Source: Deltaproteobacteria bacterium | GTDB lineage: Bacteria; Myxococcota; JADLHZ01 | Direction: 5' to 3' | NCBI GenBank assembly: GCA_020848545.1 | Contig: JADLHZ010000104.1 | Span: 1-64,000 of the forward strand | Length of the DNA: 64,000 nt | Shown: positions 1 through 10,500 of the stretch, piece after piece | Position numbering within the stretch: the first letter of the stretch is position 1 | Layout of the letters: each line of letters opens with the position of its first letter | Notes under the pieces: generated by a model | What the model saw: only the letters and a program-made list of their open reading frames with translations | Databases searched by the model: none | What the model was told of the DNA's origin: nothing | Made by a program: the position numbers and the translations under genes

Positions 1-146
1 GCACCGAGATGGTGATGCCGGGCGACAACGTCTCGATCGACGTCGAGCTGATCACCCCGATCGCCATGGAAGACGGCCTGCGCTTTGCCATCCGCGAAGG
101 CGGCCGCACCGTCGGCGCCGGCGTCGTTGCGAAGATCACGGAATAA
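1..146 (+). CDS. tuf: Elongation factor Tu, C-terminal end (partial)
   Basis: The window opens inside this gene; the reading frame begins at base 3 and stops at TAA 144-146. The visible 47 residues start [16 protein letters not shown] and end [10 protein letters not shown], which is the highly conserved C-terminal beta-barrel (domain 3) of EF-Tu. EF-Tu carries aminoacyl-tRNA to the ribosome as a GTP complex. Its place directly before rpsJ is the common fusA-tuf-rpsJ arrangement. The rest of the gene lies outside the window. Confidence 0.97.
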   Translation, partial: TEMVMPGDNVSIDVELITPIAMEDGLRFAIREGGRTVGAGVVAKITE

Positions 147-159
147 AGGACGAAGAGAC

Positions 160-470
<311 letters not shown>

Positions 471-474
<4 letters not shown>

Positions 475-1106
475 AAGTCGAAGTCTACAGCATCGAGAAG
501 AAGAAGGTCGGGGACGTCGAGCTCGCCGACGACGTCTTCGGCGCGCACGTGAACAAGGCGTTGTTCTACGAGGTGGTCAAAAGCCAGCTCGCGTCGCGCC
601 GCCGCGGCACGCACGACACGAAGACCAAGGCGGAAGTGCGCGGCGGCGGCAAGAAGCCGTGGAAGCAGAAGCACACCGGCCGCGCCCGTACCGGCTCCAC
701 GCGTAACCCGCACTGGGTGGGCGGCGGCGTCGCGTTCGGCCCGAAGCCGCGCGACTACAGCTACCGCGTGCCGGCGAAGGTGCGCCAAGGCGCGCTGCGC
801 TCGGCGCTCTCCTTGCGTCTCAAAGAGAAGACGCTGACGATCATCGACTCGCTCGATCTCAAGGGCGCGAAAACGAGCCAGGTGGCGGACTTCCTCGCGA
901 AGTTCGACGCCGAGAGCGCGCTCATCGTCGACCAGAAGAACGACAACTTGATGAAGAGCACGCGCAACCTCCAGAAGGCGAAGTTCCTGCCGGAGGGCGG
1001 CGTCAACGTGTACGACATCCTGCGCTACAAGCACCTCTTCATCACGAAGCAGGCCGCGCAAAAATTGAGCGAGAAGCTCCAGGGCGCTGAAGGGCAAAAG
1101 TCATGA
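471..1106 (+). CDS. rplD: 50S ribosomal protein L4
   Basis: Large-subunit protein L4 (211 residues), which lines the peptide exit tunnel and in several bacteria autoregulates the S10 operon. The internal loop region is recognisable by [19 protein letters not shown] and [19 protein letters not shown]. The length is normal for the family. The start overlaps rpsJ by 4 bases (ATGA) and the stop overlaps rplW by 4 bases, so the three genes are one translational unit. rplC, which normally precedes rplD, is missing. Confidence 0.97.
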
Positions 1107-1429
1107 GCGAAGAGAAGAGCGTCATTTCCAAGAAGGTGAAGGTGGGCCTGCACGAGATCATCGTGCGCCCGCTGATCAACGAGAAGTCGCAGCAGCTGCG
1201 CGACCTCCGCAACCAGTACGTCTTCGAAGTCGCGCAGACCGCGAGCAAGGACGACGTCAAGGCGGCGGTGCAGAAGTTCTTCAACGTCAAAGTGACCGAC
1301 GTTCGTACTCTGATCAACCACGGCAAGAAGCGCCGCGTGGGTCAAACGATCGGCCGTCGCTCGAACTGGAAGAAGGCGATCGTGACGCTGGCCCAAGGCC
1401 AGACGATCGACTTCTTCGCTCAGGCTTAA
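1103..1429 (+). CDS. rplW: 50S ribosomal protein L23
   Basis: Large-subunit protein L23 (108 residues), located at the tunnel exit where it docks trigger factor and SRP. It shows the family pattern of an early [11 protein letters not shown] segment, then NQYVFEVA, a short loop and [15 protein letters not shown]. The N-terminus carries about 15 extra residues rich in Lys/Glu before the core. The ATG overlaps the rplD stop (ATGA). An AAGGAGAG-type ribosome-binding site for rplB follows directly. Confidence 0.97.
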   Translation: MSEEKSVISKKVKVGLHEIIVRPLINEKSQQLRDLRNQYVFEVAQTASKDDVKAAVQKFFNVKVTDVRTLINHGKKRRVGQTIGRRSNWKKAIVTLAQGQTIDFFAQA

Positions 1430-1439
1430 GGAGAGAGTC

Positions 1440-2261
<822 letters not shown>

Positions 2262-2282
2262 GAAGAGGAAGAGGAAACAGCC

Positions 2283-2591
2283 ATGGCACGTTCAGTCAAG
2301 AAGGGTCCGTTCATCGACAAGCACCTGCTCACGCGCGTGCAGGCCATGAACGCTCAAAAGAAGAAGGCGATGATCAAGACCTGGTCGCGCCGCTCGACGA
2401 TTCTGCCGGAGTTCATCGGCCACACGGTCGCGGTGCACAACGGCAAGAAGTTCATTCCGGTCTTCGTCACCGAGAACATGGTGGGTCACAAGCTCGGCGA
2501 ATTCGCGCCGACGCGCACCTTCCACGGTCACTCGGGCGACAAGAAGGTCAAGACCGCGGGCGCTCCGGGCGCTGCGCCGGCGCAAGGTTGA
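2283..2591 (+). CDS. rpsS: 30S ribosomal protein S19
   Basis: Small-subunit protein S19 (102 residues) of the 30S head, contacting S13 and the A-site finger. It begins [16 protein letters not shown] and has the conserved [21 protein letters not shown]-type core and the [18 protein letters not shown] ending. A short Ala/Pro/Gly tail of about 12 residues extends beyond the usual end. It lies 21 bases after rplB and 10 bases before rplV. Confidence 0.97.
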   Translation: MARSVKKGPFIDKHLLTRVQAMNAQKKKAMIKTWSRRSTILPEFIGHTVAVHNGKKFIPVFVTENMVGHKLGEFAPTRTFHGHSGDKKVKTAGAPGAAPAQG

Positions 2592-2601
2592 GGAGGACGT
2601 C

Positions 2602-3006
2602 ATGTCGAAGCGACAAAAATTGAAGACGCAAGCGCGTCGTGAAGCGAAGAAGGCGGCGCCGCCGCGGGCCGAGCTGCGCCTGCTGCGCATGCCGGCGAGC
2701 AAAGTGCGCCTGGTCGTCGACCTCGTGCGCGGCAAGCCGGTCGAGGAAGCGTTGAACATCCTGACGTTCACCGCCAAAGGCGCGTCGCGTCCTTTGGCGA
2801 AGCTGCTCCGTTCGGCGGTGGCGAACGCCGACGCCAAGGGCGGCTACGACATCGACGAGCTGATCCTCGCCGACGCGCAGGTCGGTGAAGCGCCGCAGAT
2901 GAAGCGCTTCCGTCCGCGCGCGATGGGCCGGGCCAACCGGATCTTGAAGCGCACCTGCCACGTCACCTTCGTTTTGGACAAGCGCAGCGCCGCCAAGAAA
3001 GCGTAA
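2602..3006 (+). CDS. rplV: 50S ribosomal protein L22
   Basis: Large-subunit protein L22 (134 residues), whose hairpin lines the exit tunnel. The family signature is clear: LRMPASKVRLVVDLVRGK near residue 30, a NADAKGGYDIDEL-like middle, and the C-terminal MKRFRPRAMGRANRI hairpin region. It has a basic N-terminal extension of about 20 residues. This is the last gene of the 5' part of the S10 operon: its stop (TAA 3004-3006) is only 3 bases from the stop of a convergent minus-strand gene, and rpsC, normally next, lies 13.3 kb downstream. Confidence 0.96.
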   Translation: MSKRQKLKTQARREAKKAAPPRAELRLLRMPASKVRLVVDLVRGKPVEEALNILTFTAKGASRPLAKLLRSAVANADAKGGYDIDELILADAQVGEAPQMKRFRPRAMGRANRILKRTCHVTFVLDKRSAAKKA

Positions 3007-3009
3007 TCG

Positions 3010-3555
3010 TCACTTCCTCTTCGGCAGCATCGCGGGCGGGTTGATCAACGCGCCGTCGATCGCCGGTCCTTCCGTACAGCTCGACGCAAAGTCGTAGAGC
3101 ACTCTGCACGCGACCTGCTTGCCGTCGGCGCCCGCGTCGTGCAGGCACAGCTGCACCGAATTCTTCTTCTCGCTACAGCGATACTGCAAGGTGAGCTTCA
3201 GCGTGGCGCCGGGCTCGAGCTTCGTGTCGAGCTGCGTCGTGCGCGGCAGCGTCGTGTCATCCCAGCGCTTGCGGCAACTCGAAAGCGTCTTCGTGTGGAT
3301 CGCCTCGATCTGGAGGTGCACATGAAAATCGCCCATCTTCATCGCGGTCACGCGGTAGGGGCCGTCGATCACGATCGGGTGCCGCTGGTTCGGGCCATCG
3401 AAGGTCAAACGCAGCCGCGGCTTCTTGTCGACTTCGATCGCGTCGAGGCACAGCTCCTGCCCACTCGGCCTCAGCGTATAGTGCCCCGCCGGCAGCCGCC
3501 ACCCCGGATCATCCGTCGCCGCCATGAACGCTCCGAGTAGAAGGATCGACAGCAC
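3010..3555 (-). CDS. Hypothetical exported protein
   Basis: A 181-residue protein of unknown function. It begins MLSILLLGAFMAA, a short signal peptide, and the mature part is a beta-rich small domain with six or so cysteines (for example LCLDAIEV, SSCRKRW, QYRCSEK, QLCLHD, QVACRVL, ASSCTEG), which suggests disulfides and a periplasmic or secreted location. It is convergent with rplV at 3-base spacing, with no recognisable terminator between them. It is probably co-transcribed with the two minus-strand genes upstream (3611-5218). No family is recognised. Confidence 0.7.
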   Translation of the reverse strand: MLSILLLGAFMAATDDPGWRLPAGHYTLRPSGQELCLDAIEVDKKPRLRLTFDGPNQRHPIVIDGPYRVTAMKMGDFHVHLQIEAIHTKTLSSCRKRWDDTTLPRTTQLDTKLEPGATLKLTLQYRCSEKKNSVQLCLHDAGADGKQVACRVLYDFASSCTEGPAIDGALINPPAMLPKRK

Positions 3556-3610
3556 GACAATGGTTTGCCAGATCCCACGAAAAGGGACCGGGGAAGTTTT
3601 CGGTCGCGGC

Positions 3611-4213
3611 TCAGCGCTGGACCACGAAGGCGCCGTCCTTCACGCGGACGACGAGACGCAGCGTCGCGGCCTTCTTCACGGACGGCGCGTCTTCGTAGAT
3701 CTTCCACGTCGCGGTCGAAGGCTGCGCCGGCAGCTTGCAGAGCAGGTGCAGACCGCCGCGCAGGCTCCGAACGGACGATTGCGGCAAGTCGGGGTCGCGC
3801 GGGCAGGGATCGTCGTAGAAGAACGCGAACGCACCCGTCTCGTCGTACGCGAGGCTCGGCCCGCTGCGCGCCTTGAAGAGATACAGCGTGTCGACGACCA
3901 GCGGCGGGTCCATGGTGTCGGTGGCGATGAGCCAAGCGACATGCACGTCGAGGCCGCTGCCGCCGGACATCCACCCGAGGACGAGCACGTAGCCGTCGGG
4001 AAGTGCGAGGGCGCGCGTGAACAACGGCAGGCCGCCGTCACCGACGTCGAGCGTCGTCTTGCGCGTACCGAGCTCGTCCGTGATCGCGAGGACGACGCGC
4101 TTCGCCTTGTGCATCGTGCCGCCGCTGGCGTCGTCGTAGGTGATGCGAAAGCCGAGATCTTTGAGCTCGACGGCCGGCGTGCGCGCGAAGAGGAGCAGCG
4201 TCAAGAGGAGCAT
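3611..4213 (-). CDS. Hypothetical exported protein
   Basis: A 200-residue protein of unknown function starting MLLLTLLLFARTPAVE, a likely signal peptide. The mature part is predicted to be mainly beta strands with no recognisable catalytic motif; two cysteines (DDPCPRD and LLCKLPAQ) could pair. The start lies 3 bases after the stop of the membrane-protein gene upstream (4217-5218), so the two are probably co-expressed. No homologue is recognised. Confidence 0.65.
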   Translation of the reverse strand: MLLLTLLLFARTPAVELKDLGFRITYDDASGGTMHKAKRVVLAITDELGTRKTTLDVGDGGLPLFTRALALPDGYVLVLGWMSGGSGLDVHVAWLIATDTMDPPLVVDTLYLFKARSGPSLAYDETGAFAFFYDDPCPRDPDLPQSSVRSLRGGLHLLCKLPAQPSTATWKIYEDAPSVKKAATLRLVVRVKDGAFVVQR

Positions 4214-4216
4214 CGA

Positions 4217-5218
4217 TCACCCCTTCAGCGGCGACGTCGGCGCCCGTTCGAGCCAGTACTGCGCCGACCAAAACAGCCACGCGTTGAGGAAGATGGCGAA
4301 CGCAGAGGCGCCGTACTCCGTGTACGCGCCGAAGAAGTTCGGGATCACGTGCGGCAAGATGAGCCATTCGACGACGCCGAAAGCGGCGCCGACCGCTGCG
4401 GCGCGATCGAGCGGCACCTTCGATCCGCGCAGCGTGAAGTACCCGACGCTGATGATTGCCCACGCCGTCGCGGCCTGCACGAACGAGATGAGCTGATACA
4501 GGCCGATGTAGCGCATCGCGAAGTTGCAAAACGCGACGAAGGCACCGGCGCCCAAGCCGAAGCGTGCCATCGCGCCCATGCGATCGCGATGGAAGGGCCA
4601 GGCGCCGAACATCGCTGTCGCGGTCCACGTGCCCAGGCTCGCGAGCACGAACCAGAACATGCCGCCGTAGTAGGGGATGATGCGGTAGATGATGAAGCAG
4701 ACGAGGGCGATCAGCGCGGCGGTCTGCGCCGCTTTCACCAGTGTGTTCTTGAGATCGAAGGGCGGCGCTGCGGCCGTGGCGGTCGCGCGCGGTGGCGTCA
4801 CGGGATACGACGGCGGCGCCGGCCGCTCTTCCGGCGGAGGCTGTGGTCGCGACGGCGCGATGGGCGTGGCGGGCGCCTCCGACATCGGCGGTGCCGCTGC
4901 CACGCTCGCGTTCCCGCCGAAACGCCGCACGATCTCGGCTGCGTCGTCGGCGCGCAGCTTCTGTAAGCGCACGCTGCCGCCCGCGGTGCGCAAGTGCACT
5001 TCCTTGCCGAGGAAGCCCTCGCGCACCTCCGCGCCATCGGCGCCGGCGTAGGGGTAGTCGCCTTTGACGACGAGGCTGCCCAAGCGATCCTCGACGACGA
5101 CCGCACGATCCGGCGTGAGCACGATCGACTGCTTGAACACGTCCTCCGACGCGATCACACGATCGATCGGCAAGTCTCGCCCGAAGTGGGCACGCAAGGC
5201 AGCGGCGAGGTCGCTCAT
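4217..5218 (-). CDS. Hypothetical membrane protein with N-terminal cytosolic domain
   Basis: 333 residues when started at the ATG at 5218 (MSDLAAALRAHFGRD); the open frame continues upstream but would run through the divergent cyclic-nucleotide-binding gene. Residues 1-105 form a soluble alpha/beta part. A Pro/Ala-rich linker follows (about 110-155), then five to six hydrophobic segments from about 165 to 325, such as AALIALVCFIIYRIIPY and FVLASLGTWTATAMFG. The protein is probably in the inner membrane. No family is recognised. It is transcribed divergently from the gene at 5297, with 78 bases between them. Confidence 0.7.
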   Translation of the reverse strand: MSDLAAALRAHFGRDLPIDRVIASEDVFKQSIVLTPDRAVVVEDRLGSLVVKGDYPYAGADGAEVREGFLGKEVHLRTAGGSVRLQKLRADDAAEIVRRFGGNASVAAAPPMSEAPATPIAPSRPQPPPEERPAPPSYPVTPPRATATAAAPPFDLKNTLVKAAQTAALIALVCFIIYRIIPYYGGMFWFVLASLGTWTATAMFGAWPFHRDRMGAMARFGLGAGAFVAFCNFAMRYIGLYQLISFVQAATAWAIISVGYFTLRGSKVPLDRAAAVGAAFGVVEWLILPHVIPNFFGAYTEYGASAFAIFLNAWLFWSAQYWLERAPTSPLKG

Positions 5219-5296
5219 CGCCCTCAATGTCTCATGACGGAACAGGTGCCGCGCGGAAATTTTGCTGTAAAGTGACCTTGAACGTTGGGGGCGCCA

Positions 5297-5959
5297 ATGG
5301 CCGCGTTGAGCTTCAGCAAAGTTTTCCCGGGACTCTCGTCGAGCGACGTAGATATCTTGCGCAAGGCCTGCCAGCCGATCGAGCTCGCCGCCGGCCAGCG
5401 CTTGTTCAACGAGGGCGATCTCGGCGATTCGATGCTGATCATCGAGAGCGGCGCCATTGAAGTCTACAAGCAGATCCACGGTGACCAAGAGCGCGTGCTC
5501 GCGTCCTTTCATACCGGCGACATCTTCGGCGAGATGAGCTTCGTCGACGGCAGAAGGCGCAGCGCCGGCGCGCGGGCCACCGAGGCCAGCGTGCTCGCGG
5601 CGCTCGGGCGGCCGAAGTTCGAGCAGATCTCGCGCGAGCACCCGAAGCTCGCGGCGATCTGTTTTGCGAACCTGGCCAGCCTGCTCGCCGATCGCCTGCG
5701 TTCCGCCAACGAGATCTATCGAGACGCCGTCGCCGCGTACCTCGACGCCACCGGAGCGAAGAAGCTCGGGCTCGCGTCGCTCGTCGAGGGCATGAAGCCA
5801 GTGCTCTTGTTGACGAGCCGCGGCGAAACGCTCTCGGGCCGCGTGCTCGACGTCGTCGAAGGCGTCGGCGGCAGCGGCTGGGTGATCCACTTTCGTGACG
5901 ATAAGAATCGCTTGTCGTGGGTCCCATATCACGCCGTCGCGCGGATCGAAGTCCTGTAG
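5297..5959 (+). CDS. Cyclic-nucleotide-binding domain protein without DNA-binding domain
   Basis: A 220-residue protein; the ATG at 5297 follows a GGGGG stretch, and an in-frame TTG at 5285 is less likely. Residues 15-125 are a CRP-type cyclic-nucleotide-binding domain with a phosphate-binding cassette at about 74-94 (GDIFGEMSFVDG then RRRSAGARA), including the expected Glu and Arg-Ser-Ala. After the dimer-like helix the last 60 residues are beta-rich, ending SWVPYHAVARIEVL, with no helix-turn-helix. It therefore looks like a ligand sensor acting on a protein partner, not a transcription factor. It stands 57 bases before the antiporter-like/DabA genes on the same strand, so it may regulate that complex; that link is inference. 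Confidence 0.85.
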   Translation: MAALSFSKVFPGLSSSDVDILRKACQPIELAAGQRLFNEGDLGDSMLIIESGAIEVYKQIHGDQERVLASFHTGDIFGEMSFVDGRRRSAGARATEASVLAALGRPKFEQISREHPKLAAICFANLASLLADRLRSANEIYRDAVAAYLDATGAKKLGLASLVEGMKPVLLLTSRGETLSGRVLDVVEGVGGSGWVIHFRDDKNRLSWVPYHAVARIEVL

Positions 5960-6016
5960 GGGCTTGATTAACCAACGAGAAAATCACTAGGTACCCACCT
6001 ATCGATCGGAGGTCCG

Positions 6017-7519
6017 GTGCAGGTCTTGGTCCGTGCTTGGCTTGCGTCGGTGCCCGCGCTGAGCATCCTTTTGTGGATGCCGGTCGTCGCGATGTTGATC
6101 ATCGCCGTCGTGCCCGCTTCGCGCGGCCGTTTGCTTCGCACCCTCGCGCTGACGGGGACCGCGTCGACGCTCGCGTGGTCGATCTTCATCACGGTCGGCT
6201 TCGACGCGTCACTGGCGACCTTGCAGCTCGTTGAGCGGAGGCCGTGGGCGCCGGAGATGGGCATGAGCTACGCGCTCGGCGTCGACGGCTTGGCGCTCCC
6301 GCTCGTGTTGCTGACGACGCTCATGGGCTTCGTCGCGATGCTCGTGGCGGTGCGCCAGCGCGATCAAGCGAAGATCTTCTTCGCGTGGCTGCTCGTGCTC
6401 GAGTTCGCCGTGCTCGGCGTTTTCCTCTCGCAGGACTGGTTCCTCTTCTACGTATTCTGGGAGATCACCCTGATCCCCATGTTCTTCCTCATCGGCATGT
6501 GGGGCGGCGAGAAGCGCGTGCTCGCGTCAGTCACGTTCTTTCTCTACACCTTCGCGGGCTCCATCGTGATGCTCGTCTCGATGCTCGCGGTGCACGTGTA
6601 CCTGCCGAGCCACAGCTTCGACATGGTGGCCGACCTCGCCGCCCGCGACACCTGGGACGCGGCGTTTCAAACGAAGATCTTCGCCGGCTTCTTGCTCGGC
6701 TTTGCCGTGAAGCTACCTATCGTGCCCCTGCACGGCTGGCTGCCGCTCGCGCACGTCGAAGCGCCGACGCCGGCGAGCATGTTCCTCTCGGCGGTCCTCT
6801 TGAAAATGGGCGCGTACGGGATCATGCGCTCGGGTCAGATGCTTCCGCTCGGGCTCGAAGCGTTGGCGCCGGTCCTGTCGATCTTCGCCGTCGTCAACAT
6901 CGGTTACGGCGCGGTGCTCGCTTGGCGCCGCACGGATCTGAAGGCGATGGTCGCGTTCTCGTCGGTGAGTCACATGGGCATCGTCATCCTCGGCATCGCC
7001 GCGTTGAACGAGCGCGGTTTCGTCGGCGCCAGCATGACCATGCTCACGCACGGCCTGACGAGCGGTGCGTTGTTCTTGCTCGTCGGCGCGATCTACGAGC
7101 GCACGCACTCGCGCCAGCTCGAGGATCTCGTCGGCATCGGCGCGCGCGTCCCGGTCTACGCAGCGTTCATGGCCCTCGCGCTGCTCGCGAACATGGGCAT
7201 GCCGGGCTTCGCCGGCTTCATCGCCGAGCTCAACGCCATGCTCGGCGCGCTCGCGCGATTCGGCGCGTGGGCACTTTGTGCGACGATCGGCGTGCTGATC
7301 ACCGCCGCCTATTGCCTGCGCAACATCGGTCGCATGTTCTTCTCGAAGGGCTACAAAGGCGCCGACGTCACCGACTTGTCGAGCAGCGAAACGATTGGCG
7401 CGGCCATCCTTGTCGGACTTTGCCTCGTCATCGGCATCGTGCCGTCACCGCTGCTCGGCGTCATTCGGCCGACGGTGCAGGCGATGCTGCCGGCGATCGA
7501 GCAAGACGGGCTGCGGTAG
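6017..7519 (+). CDS. NuoM-like proton-conducting membrane subunit
   Basis: A 500-residue polytopic protein of the proton-translocating antiporter family (NuoL/M/N, MrpA/D, DabB). The GTG at 6017 is supported by GGAGG at 6009-6013. Residues important in NuoM are kept: Glu149 in FYVFWEITLIPMF (E. coli Glu144), Lys232 in VKLPIVPLHGWLP, Lys263 in LLKMGAYGIM and Glu404 in GFIAELNAM. It should thus be competent for proton movement across the inner membrane. It is the first of five tightly packed genes, with DabA-like next (12 bases). Length and motifs are closest to NuoM, but no other Nuo subunits are nearby, so complex I membership is unlikely. Confidence 0.88.
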   Translation: MQVLVRAWLASVPALSILLWMPVVAMLIIAVVPASRGRLLRTLALTGTASTLAWSIFITVGFDASLATLQLVERRPWAPEMGMSYALGVDGLALPLVLLTTLMGFVAMLVAVRQRDQAKIFFAWLLVLEFAVLGVFLSQDWFLFYVFWEITLIPMFFLIGMWGGEKRVLASVTFFLYTFAGSIVMLVSMLAVHVYLPSHSFDMVADLAARDTWDAAFQTKIFAGFLLGFAVKLPIVPLHGWLPLAHVEAPTPASMFLSAVLLKMGAYGIMRSGQMLPLGLEALAPVLSIFAVVNIGYGAVLAWRRTDLKAMVAFSSVSHMGIVILGIAALNERGFVGASMTMLTHGLTSGALFLLVGAIYERTHSRQLEDLVGIGARVPVYAAFMALALLANMGMPGFAGFIAELNAMLGALARFGAWALCATIGVLITAAYCLRNIGRMFFSKGYKGADVTDLSSSETIGAAILVGLCLVIGIVPSPLLGVIRPTVQAMLPAIEQDGLR

Positions 7520-7531
7520 GAGACGGCAGGC

Positions 7532-10500
7532 GTGCAGTGGAAACGGCAAGTCGAGGGCTTTCCGCTCAACGACGCGCAGCGCCAGCGCCTGCGTGAGATC
7601 GTGGCCCATGCCGGGCACTTGCTTCCGGGCCAAGGCCCGATGCGCACCTTCATCCATCACAACACGCTGCACGGGCTGCAGCATTTGGCCTTCGATCGGG
7701 CGCTCGCCGAGGCGGAAGCGCGGAGTCTCGGCTCCGGTTACCTCTCGCTTTCTGAGTTCCGCGCGCATTACCTGAGGGGCCGCATCGCCGATCGTGACGT
7801 CGACGCCGCGCTCATCGCCGCCGGAGTCACGGATCCCGAGCAGCGGCGCCTGCGCCTGCAAATCATGTTACACGAGCCGCTCGTTCTGCCGCGCCAGACG
7901 TGGGCGTCAGACGCCGCGATCGACACGCCACCCGTTTTCGACGACGGCCCGGCGGTCGCGCTCAGCCCGGCGCAGCACGATGCGCTCGAGGCCGCCCTGA
8001 CCGATCGCGCCGCCTCGGCGGCGGAAGGCGTGCAGCGCGCGCTCGCCCGACGCGCGCTCGCAGATCTCGAGAAGGGATGCCTCGGGCGCGAGGGCTTCAC
8101 GGCGCTCGCGACCTTGGCGTCGCTCGACGCCGGCTCCGTCAGCGCCAAGGTCTACGCCGAGCTCGAGCGTCACGATCCGCGGGAGGCGATGCGACGGTAC
8201 GCGCAACGGCAAGTGGCCGCTACGTTCGCCGGGTTGAGCCGCGGCGAGACACTCGGCGGCCTCGTGCGCGCGCTGACCGGTGAGGACATCGAGGCGGCGA
8301 TCGATGAGCGTATGATCGAGCTGCTGCAGGCGTTTTGCGACGAGGGTCTCGCGGCGTGGGCGATGCCTCATCGCGAGCACGGCTTCTTCTCGGCTTGGCG
8401 TACGCTCAAAGGCGACAAGCTCGCCCTCAGCGTGCGCTTCGACGCCGGCGGCCTGCTCGCCGAGTGGCCGCTCGTCCCCGCCGACGCCGTGATCTACGGG
8501 CTGCGCTTGCTCGGCGTCGACGAAGCGGCGTGGGGCGCGTACTTGACCGCGTTGCTCGTACGCCTGCGAGGCTTCGGCGGCATGATCGCGTGGCGCGCGT
8601 CGCAAAAAGCGTACGCGCGGCAGCAGAAAGAGCCCATCGACCTCGTCGAGCTCTTGGCGGTGCGCTTGTTCTATGAAGTGTCTGCGTTGCAACGCGCGTG
8701 TGCCGAGCACTGGCACGAGGACGCCGAGATCTCCGCGCTGCGCGCGTACTTCAGCCGCCGCAGCCACGAATTGCTCGTGCGGCAAGAGCTGTTCGCCGGC
8801 CGCTTGCCGGAGCCGATCGCCGAGGACGCGCGCACGCTCATCGAAAGCAAAGAAGCGCCGTACCGCACGGCGGCGAAGTGGCTGCGGCTCGCCGATACCT
8901 TATGGGCGGCGTGCGATCCGGCGGTGCGAGCAGAGCTCGCGAGCGGCGAATCGCGCGAGAATGCGCGGCGCACGGCAGCGATCGCGCTGGCGGCAAAGCG
9001 TCCAGAGAGCGAGCTCTCCGGCGAAGTGGCGCAGTTCTCCCGCGACGCGCAGCGCGCGATTTGGCAGCGCGCGTACGAGATCAACTATCGTGATGCCGTG
9101 CTTGCAGCGTTGCAAGGCGAGCCCGGTCCTTGGCACGTGCGCGAACGGCGGCCAGCCGCGCAGGTCGTCTTCTGCATCGACGAGCGCGAGGAGGGCTTTC
9201 GCCGGCACTTGGAGGAGCTCGATCGCGAGATCGAGACGCTCGGCGCGGCAGGGTTCTTCGGGGTCGCGATGTATTTTCGCGGCGCGTTCAGCGAGAGCAC
9301 CGACGCGCTCTGTCCGGTCGTCGTCGAGCCCGTGCACCTCCTGCGGGAGCAAGCCGTCGACGCGCGCGCGTTTGCGCGAGCCGGCTTCGTCAGCGGCTGG
9401 AAGAAGCTGCTCTTCGACATCGTTCGTCACGCCAAGAACGACGCGCTCGTCGGCGCCGTCGTCACCCACGTCGCGGCGTGGCTCGCGCTCGTGCCGCTCG
9501 TCGGCGCGCTCCTGTTCCCGCGCGCGGCGCGTCGGGCCATCTCCCGCCTCGAGGATGCCCTGGCGCCGCCGGTCGTCACGACGATCGCGCTGGACGCCAA
9601 GGAGCCCGTCGAGCACGAGGGCGGTCTGCGCGCCGGCTTCTCGCTCGACGAACAAGCCGATCGCGTCGAAGGCACCTTGCGCAACGTCGGTCTCTTTGGG
9701 GGCCCCGTCGACGTTCTTGCGCGGCTCGTCGTGCTTTGCGCGCACGGCTCGAGCAGCGTGAACAACCCGCATCTCTCGGCGTACGACTGCGGCGCGTGCG
9801 GCGGAAAGCATGGTGGCCCAAACGCCCGGGCGTTCGCGCGCATGGCGAATCACCCCGGCGTGCGCGAGCGCTTGCGGACGCGTGGCCTCGCCCTCCCGAC
9901 CGACACCTGGTTCGTCAGCGCCGAGCACAACACCTGCAGCGAAGAAATCGTCTACTTCGATGTCGATCGCGTTCCGCCCGGACATGCCGCCGACCTCGCG
10001 CGCTTGCGCACCGCGATGGACGCCGCCCGTGAGCGCTCGGCGCACGAGCGGTGCCGGCGCTTCGTGTCGGCGTCGCTCGCGATCTCGGCCCCGGCCGCGC
10101 TTCGTCACGTCGAGGCCCGCGCGCTCGATCCGAGCCAAGCGCGGCCCGAGCTCGGTCACGCGACGAACGCCTCGTGCCTCGTCGGGCGCCGTTCGCTCGC
10201 CGCTGGACGCTTCTTCGATCGCCGTCTGTTCCTCGTCTCTTACGATCCGCGCACCGACTCGGACGGCCGCATCTTGGAGCGCATCCTGCTGGCGGTGGGT
10301 CCGGTCGGCGCCGGCATCAGCCTCGAGTACTACTTTTCGACGGTCGATCCTCTCCGCTACGGCTGTGACACGAAGCTCGCCCACAACATCTCGGGCCTCG
10401 TCGGCGTCGTCGAAGGCGCCCGCAGCGATCTCCGCACGGGCCTGCCGCGACAAATGACTGAGATCCACGAGCCGATGCGCCTGCTCCTCATCGTCGAAGC

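Noticed and set aside
3524-4966. 480-residue plus-strand open frame across the exported-protein genes
   Set aside because: Arg-rich composition, no domain; the minus-strand genes have signal peptides, membrane helices and consistent starts.
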